From contig JAUIKM010000001.1 in assembly GCA_030430495.1 (NCBI GenBank), positions 1 through 64,000 of the forward strand: a DNA stretch of 64,000 bases, written 5' to 3'. Below, piece after piece: positions 1 to 8,762 of the stretch; position 1 is the first letter of the stretch; each line of letters starts with the position of its first letter. This stretch comes from a bacterium. GTDB lineage: Bacteria; Bacteroidota; Ignavibacteria; Kapaibacteriales; UBA7675. The notes below the pieces were generated by a model, which searched no databases, was not told the DNA's origin, and saw nothing but the letters and a program-made list of their open reading frames with translations. The position numbers and the translations under genes were made by a program.

Positions 1-21
1 TGAAGTGTCCCCCAATATTGG
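1..21. repeat. IS terminal inverted repeat (OrfB end)
   Basis: Begins TGAAGTGTCCCCCAA. It pairs with the reverse complement of 1267-1287, which begins TGGACTGTCCCCCAA. Five mismatches over 21 bp. Confidence 0.85.
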
Positions 22-30
22 TATTCCAAG

Positions 31-888
31 TTAGGCTTGATCGAGTTGTTCTTCAAATTCTTTGGGACTTCGATATCCCAATGTTGAATGTATTCTGGTC
101 CTATTGTAAAACAGAACGATGTATTGAAAGATGTCGGACCGGGTAGTGTCGTACGCCTTGTTGACACCTCTGCGAAACGCTCCCTCGCGTTTTAACGTCG
201 CGAAAAACGACTCGATGACGGCATTGTCGTAGCAGTCTGCGCGTCGACTCATGCTGCGAACTGCCTTCCAGGACGTCAGCAAGTCACACACCAATTTCGA
301 TGCAAAGGTGCTCCCACGATCCGAGTGTACAATGAGTCCTTCAGCGGGTTTACGCCATTCCAATGCTGCTTTCAGGGCCCGATGCACCATGAAGCGGTCA
401 TTGCGTCGACTTGTCGACCAACCGACAATGCGTTTGCTGCAGGCATCCATCACACACGTCAGGTACAACCATCCCTCCCTGGTTGCCACATAGGTCGTGT
501 CGGTAAACCACACACGATCCGGGACATCGACCTGAAACTGCCGTTTCACAAGATTGGCGGCCACCGATTGCGTATGATTACTGTCGGTGGTGCCACCGTG
601 CTTCTTCCGCCATTGACGCGCTCGAAGGCCCAGAGATCGCATCAGACGCTCGACACGTTTGTGGTTGACGATGTACCCCTGTCGATGAAGCATCGCGGTC
701 ACACGACGAATGCCATAGCAGGAACGGCTATTGAGAAAGATCGTATGAATTTCTTTTGCCAGGGCTGTGTCATCCCCGCGTTGATCTTGCGTTCTGCGCT
801 GCCGATAGTACGAGTTGACACTCATCGAAAACAAAGAACACAGACGCTTTATCGGCACATCGGAACCAAATTGTTCGATCAACGACAC
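31..888 (-). CDS. IS3-family transposase OrfB (DDE integrase domain)
   Basis: This is the catalytic half of the transposase. It has an N-terminal HTH_21-like region (about residues 45-100, with SCYGIRRVTAMLHRQGY) and an rve integrase core. The DDE residues are visible as the first Asp in WFTDTTYV, the second in IVHSDRGS, and the Glu in NAVIESFFATLK followed by the family K/R. It carries the typical C-terminal tail YNRTRIHSTLGYRSPKEFE. The separate start is a GTG; in the family the working protein is normally an OrfAB fusion made by -1 frameshifting. The frame stays open upstream to the A7G run at 923-930, which supports this. No truncation is seen. Confidence 0.95.
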   Translation of the reverse strand: MSLIEQFGSDVPIKRLCSLFSMSVNSYYRQRRTQDQRGDDTALAKEIHTIFLNSRSCYGIRRVTAMLHRQGYIVNHKRVERLMRSLGLRARQWRKKHGGTTDSNHTQSVAANLVKRQFQVDVPDRVWFTDTTYVATREGWLYLTCVMDACSKRIVGWSTSRRNDRFMVHRALKAALEWRKPAEGLIVHSDRGSTFASKLVCDLLTSWKAVRSMSRRADCYDNAVIESFFATLKREGAFRRGVNKAYDTTRSDIFQYIVLFYNRTRIHSTLGYRSPKEFEEQLDQA

Positions 889-896
889 CTTCTCGG

Positions 897-1211
897 CTAC
901 CGATCCGACACTATGCGCAAGGCTTTTTTTAAAACGCGACAGTCCTCGTCCCGCTCTTCCAACCGCCCACGCAGACGGGCAATCTCACGATGTGCTGCTT
1001 CCAGATCGCTCAACGGTTCGTGACGCACGCCATTACCGGGAAATGCCTTTTCACCGCGTTCCGACAAGGCCCGACGCCACTTGTACAGCGTGTTTTCATG
1101 GATACCCAATTCAGCGGCCAGCTCGCTTTGCGGACGCCGATCGGATTCCATCAAACGGATAATTTCCACTTTCTCTTCGCGACTGTATTTCCGACGCTTC
1201 TGTACTGCCAT
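897..1211 (-). CDS. IS3-family transposase OrfA (HTH protein)
   Basis: A 104-residue DNA-binding protein of the HTH_Tnp_1/IS3 OrfA type. It has a basic start (AVQKRRKYSREEKVEI), a helix-turn-helix with ELAAELGIHENTLYKWRR at about residues 31-48, and a C-terminal leucine-rich coiled coil (EAAHREIARLRGRLEE) that in this family mediates multimerisation. It recognises the element ends and provides the N-terminus of OrfAB. Its stop lies a few bases before the OrfB start, in a different frame. Confidence 0.93.
   Translation of the reverse strand: MAVQKRRKYSREEKVEIIRLMESDRRPQSELAAELGIHENTLYKWRRALSERGEKAFPGNGVRHEPLSDLEAAHREIARLRGRLEERDEDCRVLKKALRIVSDR
923..930 (-). other. Programmed -1 ribosomal frameshift site of the IS
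   Basis: On the minus strand the run is AAAAAAAG near the 3' end of OrfA. A one-base backward slip joins OrfA to the OrfB frame with no stop in between (reads KKSLAHSVGSVAEKVSLIEQ). A-AAA-AAG is the usual IS3-family slippery motif. Whether it is used is inferred. Confidence 0.75.
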
Positions 1212-1266
1212 GACGATTCCTCCTGTGCCTAAGTTAGCACTTTACCGTCAAGCTTAACTCCGAGTA

Positions 1267-1287
1267 CCTTTTTTGGGGGACAGTCCA
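1267..1287. repeat. IS terminal inverted repeat (OrfA end)
   Basis: Ends GGGGGACAGTCCA and mirrors the repeat at 1-21. It lies about 55 bp upstream of the OrfA start, where the transposase promoter would be expected in this family. Confidence 0.85.
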
Positions 1288-1747
1288 TTCCGAGATAACC
1301 TGAAAATTTCAGGGTGGGAGGAATATGCGTGGTGACAGGATTCCTGTCTCGAGGTGGCGGCGGGGTGGCTCCCTGATCTAGCGCGAGGTACGTCCTGAAA
1401 GTTCCGAATCTGCACCAGACCACTATCACCGCCATATTTTTCAACCAGTTCCGCGCATTTTTTTGACATTTTTCGAAAATCACATCACTTTTTTCGCGAA
1501 TTGAATCACGTCCTTTGTAAATCTCGCAGCAGACACGCCTGCGTCCGGTTCCATTAAATCTTCAGGCGCCAGGTCTTCGAGTCGTCCGCCGGTCCCGCCG
1601 GCCGCGTGTTTTCAGTCCGTGATCAAACCGCAAGTCTTCAGGTCAGCAGAAAAAAGCCAAATTGTCAGCGGATCAACGGACCGGACAATCACTGTGAAGG
1701 AGTAAAAACATCAGCAGCTACAACGCACATTACGCACATCCATTCGC
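1288..1747. other. Intergenic region after the IS
   Basis: No convincing gene is seen. A short inverted repeat GACAGGATTCCTGTC lies about 30-60 bp past the IS end. The upstream flank of the next gene holds a GGAG at 1699-1702 that is too far from the only in-frame start found. Confidence 0.5.
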
Positions 1748-2215
1748 TTGCTGTGGACAGCCGGTCTTGTATTTCTGGTGGACGGAGTGCTGAAGTTTTT
1801 GCTGGACCTGGGGTATGGAACGTTATACATTCCTTACTCCGAGCTTGCCTCGTCCTTGTTCCCTTTGCTGGTGTTTCCCGTGTTTGCCGTTAAGTGGTCA
1901 AAGTTCATTCTCACACCAGATTCCGGATTGTCTGTAACAGCGGTGAAATTTATCGGTCTGTACATCTTGCTCGGTATAAGCGCTCACCTGGGCCTCTTCC
2001 TGGGCCACTTACTCATGGCGGTTGCAGTTGGTTTTCCGATTCCTGATTACACCCTGACCGGACCTCCGATAGCATTTATCATGTTAAATCTGGAAATGGC
2101 TTTGGCCGCAGTGACGTATTTTCTGACCGTAATAATTTTGTTAATCATGCACGCGGTGAATCGCCGAAAATCCGCAGGTGCAACACCAGATACAGACGCC
2201 AACCAGACGGCTTAA
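1748..2215 (+). CDS. Hypothetical integral membrane protein
   Basis: About 155 residues with roughly four hydrophobic segments (residues about 3-20, 30-47, 65-92, 105-135) and a polar tail rich in Asp, Thr and Asn. I do not recognise a family. The start is uncertain: the frame opens after a TAA at 1703 and has only a TTG at 1748 as a usable start, without a well-placed ribosome binding site. The reading is convergent with dnaE, the two stops lying 16 bp apart. It could be an inner-membrane protein of a short DUF family. Confidence 0.6.
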   Translation: MLWTAGLVFLVDGVLKFLLDLGYGTLYIPYSELASSLFPLLVFPVFAVKWSKFILTPDSGLSVTAVKFIGLYILLGISAHLGLFLGHLLMAVAVGFPIPDYTLTGPPIAFIMLNLEMALAAVTYFLTVIILLIMHAVNRRKSAGATPDTDANQTA

Positions 2216-2231
2216 CAAACCGGAATTCTAT

Positions 2232-5200
2232 CTATACCGCAAAACCGACGTTGCGGGAGCCGAAGATTTTCATCAGCTCCGTTGCCAGTTCCGTGCTGGG
2301 TTTGACGCCAAAATCCTGCGCGCGGTAGCGGCGGTCGATCTGGCGATTTTCGTCGTAGATGCTGAAGTAAATCTCACCAGGACCGCGCTCGGCCGACTTA
2401 AACAATTCATAGGCGCGCTCAATGTGCTCCGCGGTGTGTTTGCTGCGCGCCAGTTTGATCTTGAAACCGGAGGCCCACTGTCCCGGCGCTTCGTCCAGCG
2501 GATGCACGGTTTCCGCAATAACTTTTAACTGTTCACCGCCGCCCTGGTCGGCGCGGCCCACCACCATGATGATCGCCGAGTCTTCCAGTTTGTCGCGATT
2601 GTTGGCGTATGCCTCGCTCCAGAACAGGCACTCGGCCTTGCCAGAAAAATCTTCGATTGTCACAAATGCGATGCTGCGGTCGCGCTTGTCCAGCTTGGTG
2701 CGGATATTCGTGATGATGCCGCATACGCGCACCTGTCCGCCATTCAGCCCGCTGCCGTTGCCATTGCCGTTGCTCCGCGCGGCGTCGCCAAGGCGCATGG
2801 ACGCCAGCGACATGACATGCGGGCGGTAGCGCTCCAGCGGATGCCCGCTGACGTAGAAGTTGAGGTATTCGCGCTCGCGCCGCAGCCGTTCGGTGGAATT
2901 CCACTCTTCGACGTCTGCCAGGTCCGGCTCTTTAATGTTCGCGCCGCTGTCCTCCGCATCGCCGAACAGCGAATCGGTCGTCGCGTCGCTCGATGCACTG
3001 ACCGCCTGGCTGTAGCGCAGCGCTTCGTCGGTTGAGTTAAACAACCGGGCGCGCTGTTTGGGGTGCAGCGAATCAAATGCGCCGGCGCAAACCAGGGCTT
3101 CCAGTGCGCGGCGATTAATTGTCTTTGTATCGACGCGCGCCACAAAGTCAAAAAACGATTCGAACTTTTGTTCTTCGCGTGCGGCCATCAGGCCCGCAAC
3201 AGGCCCCATTCCCATGTTTTTAATGGCGGCCAGTCCAAAGCGAATTGTTTTATCGTCGATGGCGGTAAACTCGCCGGTGGACTCGTTGACATCGGGCGGC
3301 AGCACGTCGATTCCCAGCGATTTGGCTTCGTCAATAATCTGGACAATTTTCTCCAGACTCGTCATCTCCGCCGTCATGTTGGCCGCCAGGAATTCAGCCG
3401 TGTAGTGCGTCTTCAGCCAGGCAGTCTGAAAGGCGAGATAACTATATGCCAGAGCGTGCGATTTGTTAAAACCGTACGAAGCAAACTTGGCGATCAACTC
3501 ATAAATTTCGTCGGCGATCTTTTCAGAGATGTTGCGCTCTTTGGCGCCGTTAACAAACTCGACCTTCATCTTGGCCATCAGGTCGGCCTTTTTCTTGCCC
3601 ATGGCGCGCCGCAGGATATCCGCCTGTGCCAGCGAGAATCCGGCGATGTCGCGCACGAGCTGCATCACCTGTTCCTGATAAACTATGATGCCGTAGGTGT
3701 TTTTAAGCGAGCTCTCCATCAGCGGATGCACGTAGGAAATTTCCTTGCGCCCGTGTTTGCGGTCGATAAACTCCGGGATATTGGCCATTGGTCCCGGTCG
3801 ATAGAGCGCGTTCATGGCGGTCAGGTCTTCCAGGTCCGACGGTTTTAACATGCGCAGGCTCTTCTGCATGCCTTCGGATTCAAACTGGAACACGGCGACT
3901 GTTTTACCCTGGCCCAGCAGATCGTAGGTTTGGCGATCGGTTATATCAATCTCGTCGATGTCGATCTTGACGCCGTGGTTGCGCTCGATCATCGCAAGTG
4001 TTTTATCGATGATTGAAAGCGTGCGCAGACCGAGGAAGTCCATCTTGAGCAGCCCGGCTTCCTCAAGGTCGTTCATGTTGTACTGCGTCGCCAGTTCCGA
4101 GTTCGGCGTTTTGTACAGGGGAACGTATTCGTCGACGGGGCCGGGCGCAATTACCACGCCGGCGGCGTGCAGCGAAGCATTGCGGCAGAATCCCTCCAGT
4201 ACGAGCGCGTGTTTAATCAGCTCCTGGATTTTGGGATCCTTGCTTTCCTTGACCCATTTGAGTTCCGTCAGTTTAAGCGCTTCCGCCAGCGGCGTCACTT
4301 TACCGAAGGTCACCGGAATGTTTTTGGTAATCGACTCAACTGTGGGAATCGGAACGCCCAGCACGCGGCCGACGTCTTTTAACACCGCGCGCGTCGACAG
4401 AGTACCGAATGTAATGATCTGCGCCACGGACTCCGCGCCGTATTTGCGACGTGTGTACTCGATGACCTGCTCGCGTTTGTCATCGCTGAAGTCCACGTCG
4501 ATATCAGGCATGGACACACGATCGGGGTTGAGGAAGCGCTCAAACAGCAGGTCGTACTTGATCGGGTCGACGTTGGTGATTTCCAGCGCATATGCCACCA
4601 GACTCCCGGCGGCCGAGCCGCGCCCCGGCCCGACGCTGATGCCCAGTTCGCGTGCCGCCTTGATGAAATCCCACACAATCAGGAAGTAACCCGGATACCC
4701 CATTGAGTTGATGACGTTTAACTCAAAATTGGCGCGCTCGCGGATATCTTCGTTTAACTCGCCGTACCGTTCCACCAATCCTTTGAAAGTTAACTCCTCC
4801 AGATAGTCATCCAGCGTTTCGGCTTTTGACTCCTGCGGAATGGGGAAGTTGGGCATGTACAGTTTGCCGCCCAGGCTCAGATCGACCTGCTCGGCAATTT
4901 TTACGCTGTTTTCGATCGCCTCCGGATGATCGGCAAACAGCTTGTTCATTTCGGCCTGAGTTTTGAAATAAAACTCGTCGACGCGATAACGCAGGTTGTT
5001 GATATCGACTTTGCCCGCCGTGGCTGCTGTGACGTCTTTGATTAACAAATGCACATTGTGGGAAACGGCGTGCTCTTTTTTCAGGTAGTGCACGTCATTT
5101 GTCACCACCATTTTAACGTTAAACTCCTGTGCCAGCTGCGGCACCACTTTTAACACGGTGGGGTCGTGCGGCAGACCGTGATCCTGCAATTCCAGATAGA

Positions 5201-5720
5201 AGTCATCGCCGTAGGTGTCAAGGAACCACTGCGTCGTTTCACGCGCGGCGTCCATGTCGTTTTCGATGATGTGATTGTTAACAACGCCGCCGAGGCAGGC
5301 CGACAGGGCAATGATGCCTTCATTGTGTTTGGCGAGCAGTTCGCGGTCAATGCGCGGTTTGTAATAGTAGCCTTCGGTATGCCCCAGCGATGTGAGTTTA
5401 ATCAGGTTGCGATAACCCGCTTCATTTTTGGCGAGCAAAACCAGGTGAAAGTAGTTCTTGCGTTTGGAGCCCGCTTTGCCGGCGCTTTTGTCTGTGCGGC
5501 TGCCGTTGGCCACGTAGACTTCATTGCCTATGACCGGTTTCAGGCCCGCCGCCCTGGCCTTTTTGTAGAACTCCCAGGCGCCGAACATCACGCCGTGGTC
5601 CGTCAGGCCGATCGCCTGTTGATTGTCTTCCAGCGCGGCATCAATCAGATCCTTGGGTTTGCAGGCCCCGTCAAGCAGTGAAAAATGCGTGTGATTGTGA
5701 AGATGAACGTATTCGGGCAT
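2232..5720 (-). CDS. dnaE: DNA polymerase III alpha subunit
   Basis: The catalytic subunit of the replicative DNA polymerase, 1162 residues, normal for DnaE. The N-terminus is a PHP domain (HNHTHFSLLDGA near residue 7). The palm carries the catalytic Asp motif PDIDVDFSD at about residue 405. It is followed by the fingers, a tandem helix-hairpin-helix region and an OB fold at about residues 1000-1090 (VRVCGIITNIRTKLDKRDRS). No intein and no 3'-5' exonuclease domain, so it is DnaE1 type rather than PolC. It starts at ATG 5720 and stands alone, with about 1 kb of non-coding DNA upstream. Confidence 0.98.
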   Translation of the reverse strand: MPEYVHLHNHTHFSLLDGACKPKDLIDAALEDNQQAIGLTDHGVMFGAWEFYKKARAAGLKPVIGNEVYVANGSRTDKSAGKAGSKRKNYFHLVLLAKNEAGYRNLIKLTSLGHTEGYYYKPRIDRELLAKHNEGIIALSACLGGVVNNHIIENDMDAARETTQWFLDTYGDDFYLELQDHGLPHDPTVLKVVPQLAQEFNVKMVVTNDVHYLKKEHAVSHNVHLLIKDVTAATAGKVDINNLRYRVDEFYFKTQAEMNKLFADHPEAIENSVKIAEQVDLSLGGKLYMPNFPIPQESKAETLDDYLEELTFKGLVERYGELNEDIRERANFELNVINSMGYPGYFLIVWDFIKAARELGISVGPGRGSAAGSLVAYALEITNVDPIKYDLLFERFLNPDRVSMPDIDVDFSDDKREQVIEYTRRKYGAESVAQIITFGTLSTRAVLKDVGRVLGVPIPTVESITKNIPVTFGKVTPLAEALKLTELKWVKESKDPKIQELIKHALVLEGFCRNASLHAAGVVIAPGPVDEYVPLYKTPNSELATQYNMNDLEEAGLLKMDFLGLRTLSIIDKTLAMIERNHGVKIDIDEIDITDRQTYDLLGQGKTVAVFQFESEGMQKSLRMLKPSDLEDLTAMNALYRPGPMANIPEFIDRKHGRKEISYVHPLMESSLKNTYGIIVYQEQVMQLVRDIAGFSLAQADILRRAMGKKKADLMAKMKVEFVNGAKERNISEKIADEIYELIAKFASYGFNKSHALAYSYLAFQTAWLKTHYTAEFLAANMTAEMTSLEKIVQIIDEAKSLGIDVLPPDVNESTGEFTAIDDKTIRFGLAAIKNMGMGPVAGLMAAREEQKFESFFDFVARVDTKTINRRALEALVCAGAFDSLHPKQRARLFNSTDEALRYSQAVSASSDATTDSLFGDAEDSGANIKEPDLADVEEWNSTERLRREREYLNFYVSGHPLERYRPHVMSLASMRLGDAARSNGNGNGSGLNGGQVRVCGIITNIRTKLDKRDRSIAFVTIEDFSGKAECLFWSEAYANNRDKLEDSAIIMVVGRADQGGGEQLKVIAETVHPLDEAPGQWASGFKIKLARSKHTAEHIERAYELFKSAERGPGEIYFSIYDENRQIDRRYRAQDFGVKPSTELATELMKIFGSRNVGFAV

Positions 5721-6698
5721 GTTGTTTCACCGGAGATTGGGATGCGTCGCTGCTGCCGTTGCGCCCGACTTCTCACTGAGTCGTCATGTCGGGCAATTCG
5801 AAAAATAGGGAATTGGCGGCAGGCACGGAAGTCCAGTTATCCACACCAACTTTGCTCCGCTTTGGCTGCACCTTGAATTCTTTTGTTTGCCGCCGCATGG
5901 CAAACTGCAGGTCCCGCAGCTTGCCTCCTGTTGACGAATAAGATTGGATTTGTTATGGCTGTTCAGTCGCGCTGAGAGGTGTTCCATTTGTCAGACATTG
6001 CACTGAAAACAACCGGCGATGCAGTTCTGCCCGCGTCGACGATCAACGAGAATTCAGTGCGGCGGCCGTCCGGTGTCCCGGATCAGGACAAAAGCGATAA
6101 CCAGTTGATTTTTTTGTGAAAGTTATTGAGCGAACGACCAATAGGAAGACCTCCGGCTCCACGCTTTCGTCAAGTGCTGAGTATTTGGCGCTGAACGGGC
6201 GGTTTTTGCCGCTGAACGGGCAAACGATCAATTTTGGACGGACCTCCCTGTGAAATCAAAGGGGCCCCACCCCCAAACCGCCGCCGCCAGATGTTCAAAA
6301 ATACGTACACGCGCCGACCCTCCGCCGCCGAACCGCACGGTTCCCCGGATTGCCTGTGCGACGTCGTCCAGATCATGATCTACCGGCGCGCCATTCCGCC
6401 GTCGCAGTTCCATTCTACCACGGTATTTCGGGATTGCCGACAGGAAAAAAACAAGCGTAGCTTTTTTCGTGGCTAAACGCGCTCCACGCACTGCTGAACG
6501 GGAACGATCAGCTTGTAGGAACAAGCGCTTCCGCACAAAACCCGGCGCATTCCGCGCCCGACCGAACGGGGAAGTGCGCTGCGCCGTCCGCGTCAGGTCC
6601 TGAGCCAAAAAATCCGCTCAATTCAGTGTTCAAGCGGGTCCGCCAATCAGTTCACCACTGAAGCGACTGCGAATTGCGCGTGCGGTGCAAAAAAAAAT
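5721..6698. other. Long intergenic region between dnaE and blaI-like gene
   Basis: About 980 bp without a gene I can support. It contains one consensus DnaA box (TTATCCACA, 5838-5846), and two copies of CGCTGAACGGGC at 6189-6200 and 6210-6221, with a related CTGAACGGG near 6493. The rest looks unremarkable, with short A/T tracts. Confidence 0.5.
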
Positions 6699-6727
6699 TT
6701 GCAAGAAAACGAGCGCTCCCGTATCAT
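6699..6727 (+). promoter_or_regulatory. Sigma-70-type promoter of the BlaI-M56 operon
   Basis: TTGCAA at 6699-6704, a 17-bp spacer, then TATCAT at 6722-6727. It lies 65 bp upstream of the repressor ATG and directly before the palindromic operator, so a bound repressor would cover the transcription start. Confidence 0.65.
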
Positions 6728-6730
6728 TGC

Positions 6731-6746
6731 TACTACAATCGTAGTA
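6731..6746. promoter_or_regulatory. BlaI/MecI-type operator
   Basis: TACTACAATCGTAGTA is a 16-bp dyad (TACTAC-N4-GTAGTA). It closely resembles the TACTACA-N2-TGTAGTA operators of the BlaI/MecI/CopY family. The BlaI-type gene begins 45 bp downstream, which points to autorepression. Confidence 0.8.
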
Positions 6747-6791
6747 GGTCTACGTGTTCAGTAGTATTGATCGTGCACAATCAGGTCCGTT

Positions 6792-7196
6792 ATGTCGCAA
6801 TCCAAACATCAGTTGACGCCCACGGAGTGGGAAATCATGGAGGCCGTCTGGCGCCTGCTGGAGACGGAACCGTCCGGTGAAATCAGCGTACGGGACGTCG
6901 TCGATCGCGGTGTGTTCGAGCCGGCCAAGGCCTACACAACCGTGCAGACGCTCATGAACACCTTGCAGCGCAAGGGCGTGTTGAAGCGCCGCAAAGTCGG
7001 GCTCGTCAATTTTTACCGGCCGGTGTTTGAGCGGCGTGAAATGGTCGATCGCGCCACGTCCAGCCTGCTGGATCGCCTCTTTGAAGGCTCCGGCCTCAAA
7101 CTGGTCAACTTCATGATGGACAATTCCAAACTGAGCGGCGACGAAATCGAAGCATTGCAGGAAATGATCAACCGGCACCGCGAGGAAGAAGAATGA
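6792..7196 (+). CDS. BlaI/MecI/CopY-family transcriptional repressor
   Basis: A 134-residue Penicillinase_R winged-helix protein. LTPTEWEIMEAVW at residues 8-20 is the family N-terminus, and the recognition-helix region YTTVQTLMNTLQRKGVL (about 58-74) matches the conserved YTTVxTxLxRLxxKG pattern. The C-terminal dimerisation helices follow. In the family, the partner M56 membrane protease inactivates the repressor after sensing a signal. The stop overlaps the start of that protease gene (ATGA), so the pair is co-translated. The palindrome just upstream is its likely operator. Confidence 0.93.
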   Translation: MSQSKHQLTPTEWEIMEAVWRLLETEPSGEISVRDVVDRGVFEPAKAYTTVQTLMNTLQRKGVLKRRKVGLVNFYRPVFERREMVDRATSSLLDRLFEGSGLKLVNFMMDNSKLSGDEIEALQEMINRHREEEE

Positions 7197-8668
7197 TGGA
7201 CCTGCTTACCAATACCGCTCTCGAATGGGCAGCGTGGATGGACGGCATCTGGCTGCGTCACTTGTTCCTGCTTGGCGGCGGCATGCTTCTGCTGCTGGCG
7301 CTGCGCCGTTTTGACCCGCGTCTGCGGCGGACAATCTCCGTCATGATTGTCGCCGTGCTGTTTCTGCCGCCGCTGCTGACCGTGGAGCGGGACATCAGGC
7401 CCTTTGACTCCGCCGTGAACAGCGCCGTGGAAGCGCTGCCAATGCCCGAAGTGTTTTCACAGATGTCGCTGTCGCCGAATGCGGAGCCGACTCCCGTGAC
7501 GGCGTCCGCGTCGATTGAAATTTCGCCGCTGAACATCCTCTTTCTTGTGTGGCTGGCGGTCGCGCTTGTTGTGGCCGCTCTGTTTATCCGCAGCACATAT
7601 CCCTACTACCGTTTGGCTCTGCATTCCGGGTCGACCGTATGCGACGACAAAGCTAATGGCATTCGCACGATTGTTCATCCGGAGGCGGACGGTGCATTTG
7701 TGGTGGCCTGGTTCAGCGGTGCGCGCATTGTGCTGCCCGCCGCCTGGTCGGCCCTGGAGCCGGGCGTCCGCGCGGCTGTTGTCGCGCACGAACAGGCGCA
7801 TGTTAAACAGAAAGATCACCTCTGGACTTTGCTGTTTGCCGCGGTCTGTGTGGTCTTCTGGTGGAATCCGCTCGTCTGGCTCCTGTTCCGTGAGTACCGA
7901 CTCAGCGCTGAAATGTGCAGCGACGACCACGCGCGCCGCGCCGCCGACATTCCCGCGACGGCATATGCCCAGCTTCTGCTGGATCTGGTTCGGCCGTCCG
8001 CGCCACGCCTTGCGACCGCCGTACGACTGGCGCATTCCGAGGCCGGAATTAAAGAACGCATTTTACATCAGATTTCTCCTGCAAGTGAGTTAAACATGCG
8101 CAAAACTCTCATCGCCGCCGTGTGCCTGGCCTTTGTGCCCTACCTGCTGCAATCCGAAGCGCCCGCGGCCGACGCAACTTCCGCTGAAAAAACCGCGCAG
8201 GTGCAAAGAGGCGGAACATTGACGGCAATTACAACAGAAAGAGACACGCCGAACAATGCGGGCGAGATGCTGAAGAGAGCGCCGAAAGCCTGGGTTGAAG
8301 GCGGGTTTCAAACGGTGGCGGACAGAATTGTCTTTCCCTGGGATCAGGTCGTGGCCAAAAACGAGGCCTCCATCCAGGTTGAAGTTCAGATCGATGCCGA
8401 CGGTCGCATTGGCGCGGTGGAATTCAAGCGCGATCAAAGTCAGATTGTACGCGGCATGGGCAATGCCGAAGACCTGCGGGTGTTTGCCGACGCCGTGATC
8501 AGCGCTGTAAAATCGACCAGGTTCCATCCGGCGGAACTGGAAGACGGCAGCAAGGTTTCATCGACGCTTGTGTTGCCCTTTGTTTTTCGCTACCGCAAAA
8601 TCGGCTCGGCCGACGACGTATCAGGCGACTACCTGCCGATTGTGAATTTTGCTCCGGTTGGCTGCTGA
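7193..8668 (+). CDS. M56 (BlaR1-like) metallopeptidase with TonB-like C-terminus
   Basis: A 491-residue membrane protein. Predicted membrane helices lie at about residues 20-40, 48-62 and 112-132, followed by the zinc site HEQAH at 199-203 and a further helix (residues about 213-230). Another hydrophobic stretch lies near 303-317. The C-terminus (about 370-480) is not a penicillin-binding sensor but resembles the TonB C-terminal domain, with VEVQIDADGRIGAVEF and a VLPFVFRY ending. M56 enzymes of the BlaR1 type cut a cognate repressor. Here the signal is unknown, since the beta-lactam sensor is absent. It is translationally coupled to the upstream repressor. Confidence 0.9.
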   Translation: MMDLLTNTALEWAAWMDGIWLRHLFLLGGGMLLLLALRRFDPRLRRTISVMIVAVLFLPPLLTVERDIRPFDSAVNSAVEALPMPEVFSQMSLSPNAEPTPVTASASIEISPLNILFLVWLAVALVVAALFIRSTYPYYRLALHSGSTVCDDKANGIRTIVHPEADGAFVVAWFSGARIVLPAAWSALEPGVRAAVVAHEQAHVKQKDHLWTLLFAAVCVVFWWNPLVWLLFREYRLSAEMCSDDHARRAADIPATAYAQLLLDLVRPSAPRLATAVRLAHSEAGIKERILHQISPASELNMRKTLIAAVCLAFVPYLLQSEAPAADATSAEKTAQVQRGGTLTAITTERDTPNNAGEMLKRAPKAWVEGGFQTVADRIVFPWDQVVAKNEASIQVEVQIDADGRIGAVEFKRDQSQIVRGMGNAEDLRVFADAVISAVKSTRFHPAELEDGSKVSSTLVLPFVFRYRKIGSADDVSGDYLPIVNFAPVGC

Positions 8669-8762
8669 GCAGGCGCAGTTCAGCCGGAATGTCGTTGAAA
8701 AGTCATTACAACGCGTGATCTGTTTAAGTGCTGTTTGAATGCACAACTGAACGGGAACAACA

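Larger units (their letters stand above)
1..1287 (-). mobile_element. IS3-family insertion sequence, complete
   Basis: The element starts TG at base 1 and ends CA at base 1287, as IS3-family ends do. The outer 21 bp are imperfect inverted repeats sharing the core TGTCCCCCAA (16 of 21 positions match). Inside are two consecutive minus-strand reading frames, an HTH OrfA and a DDE OrfB, linked by an A7G slippery run. Both frames are open, so the copy may be active. The target-site duplication cannot be read because the left flank lies outside the window. Confidence 0.9.

Noticed and set aside
5838-5846. Consensus DnaA box upstream of dnaE
   Set aside because: A single TTATCCACA without further boxes, an AT-rich unwinding element or dnaA/dnaN nearby. 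Not evidence for an origin.
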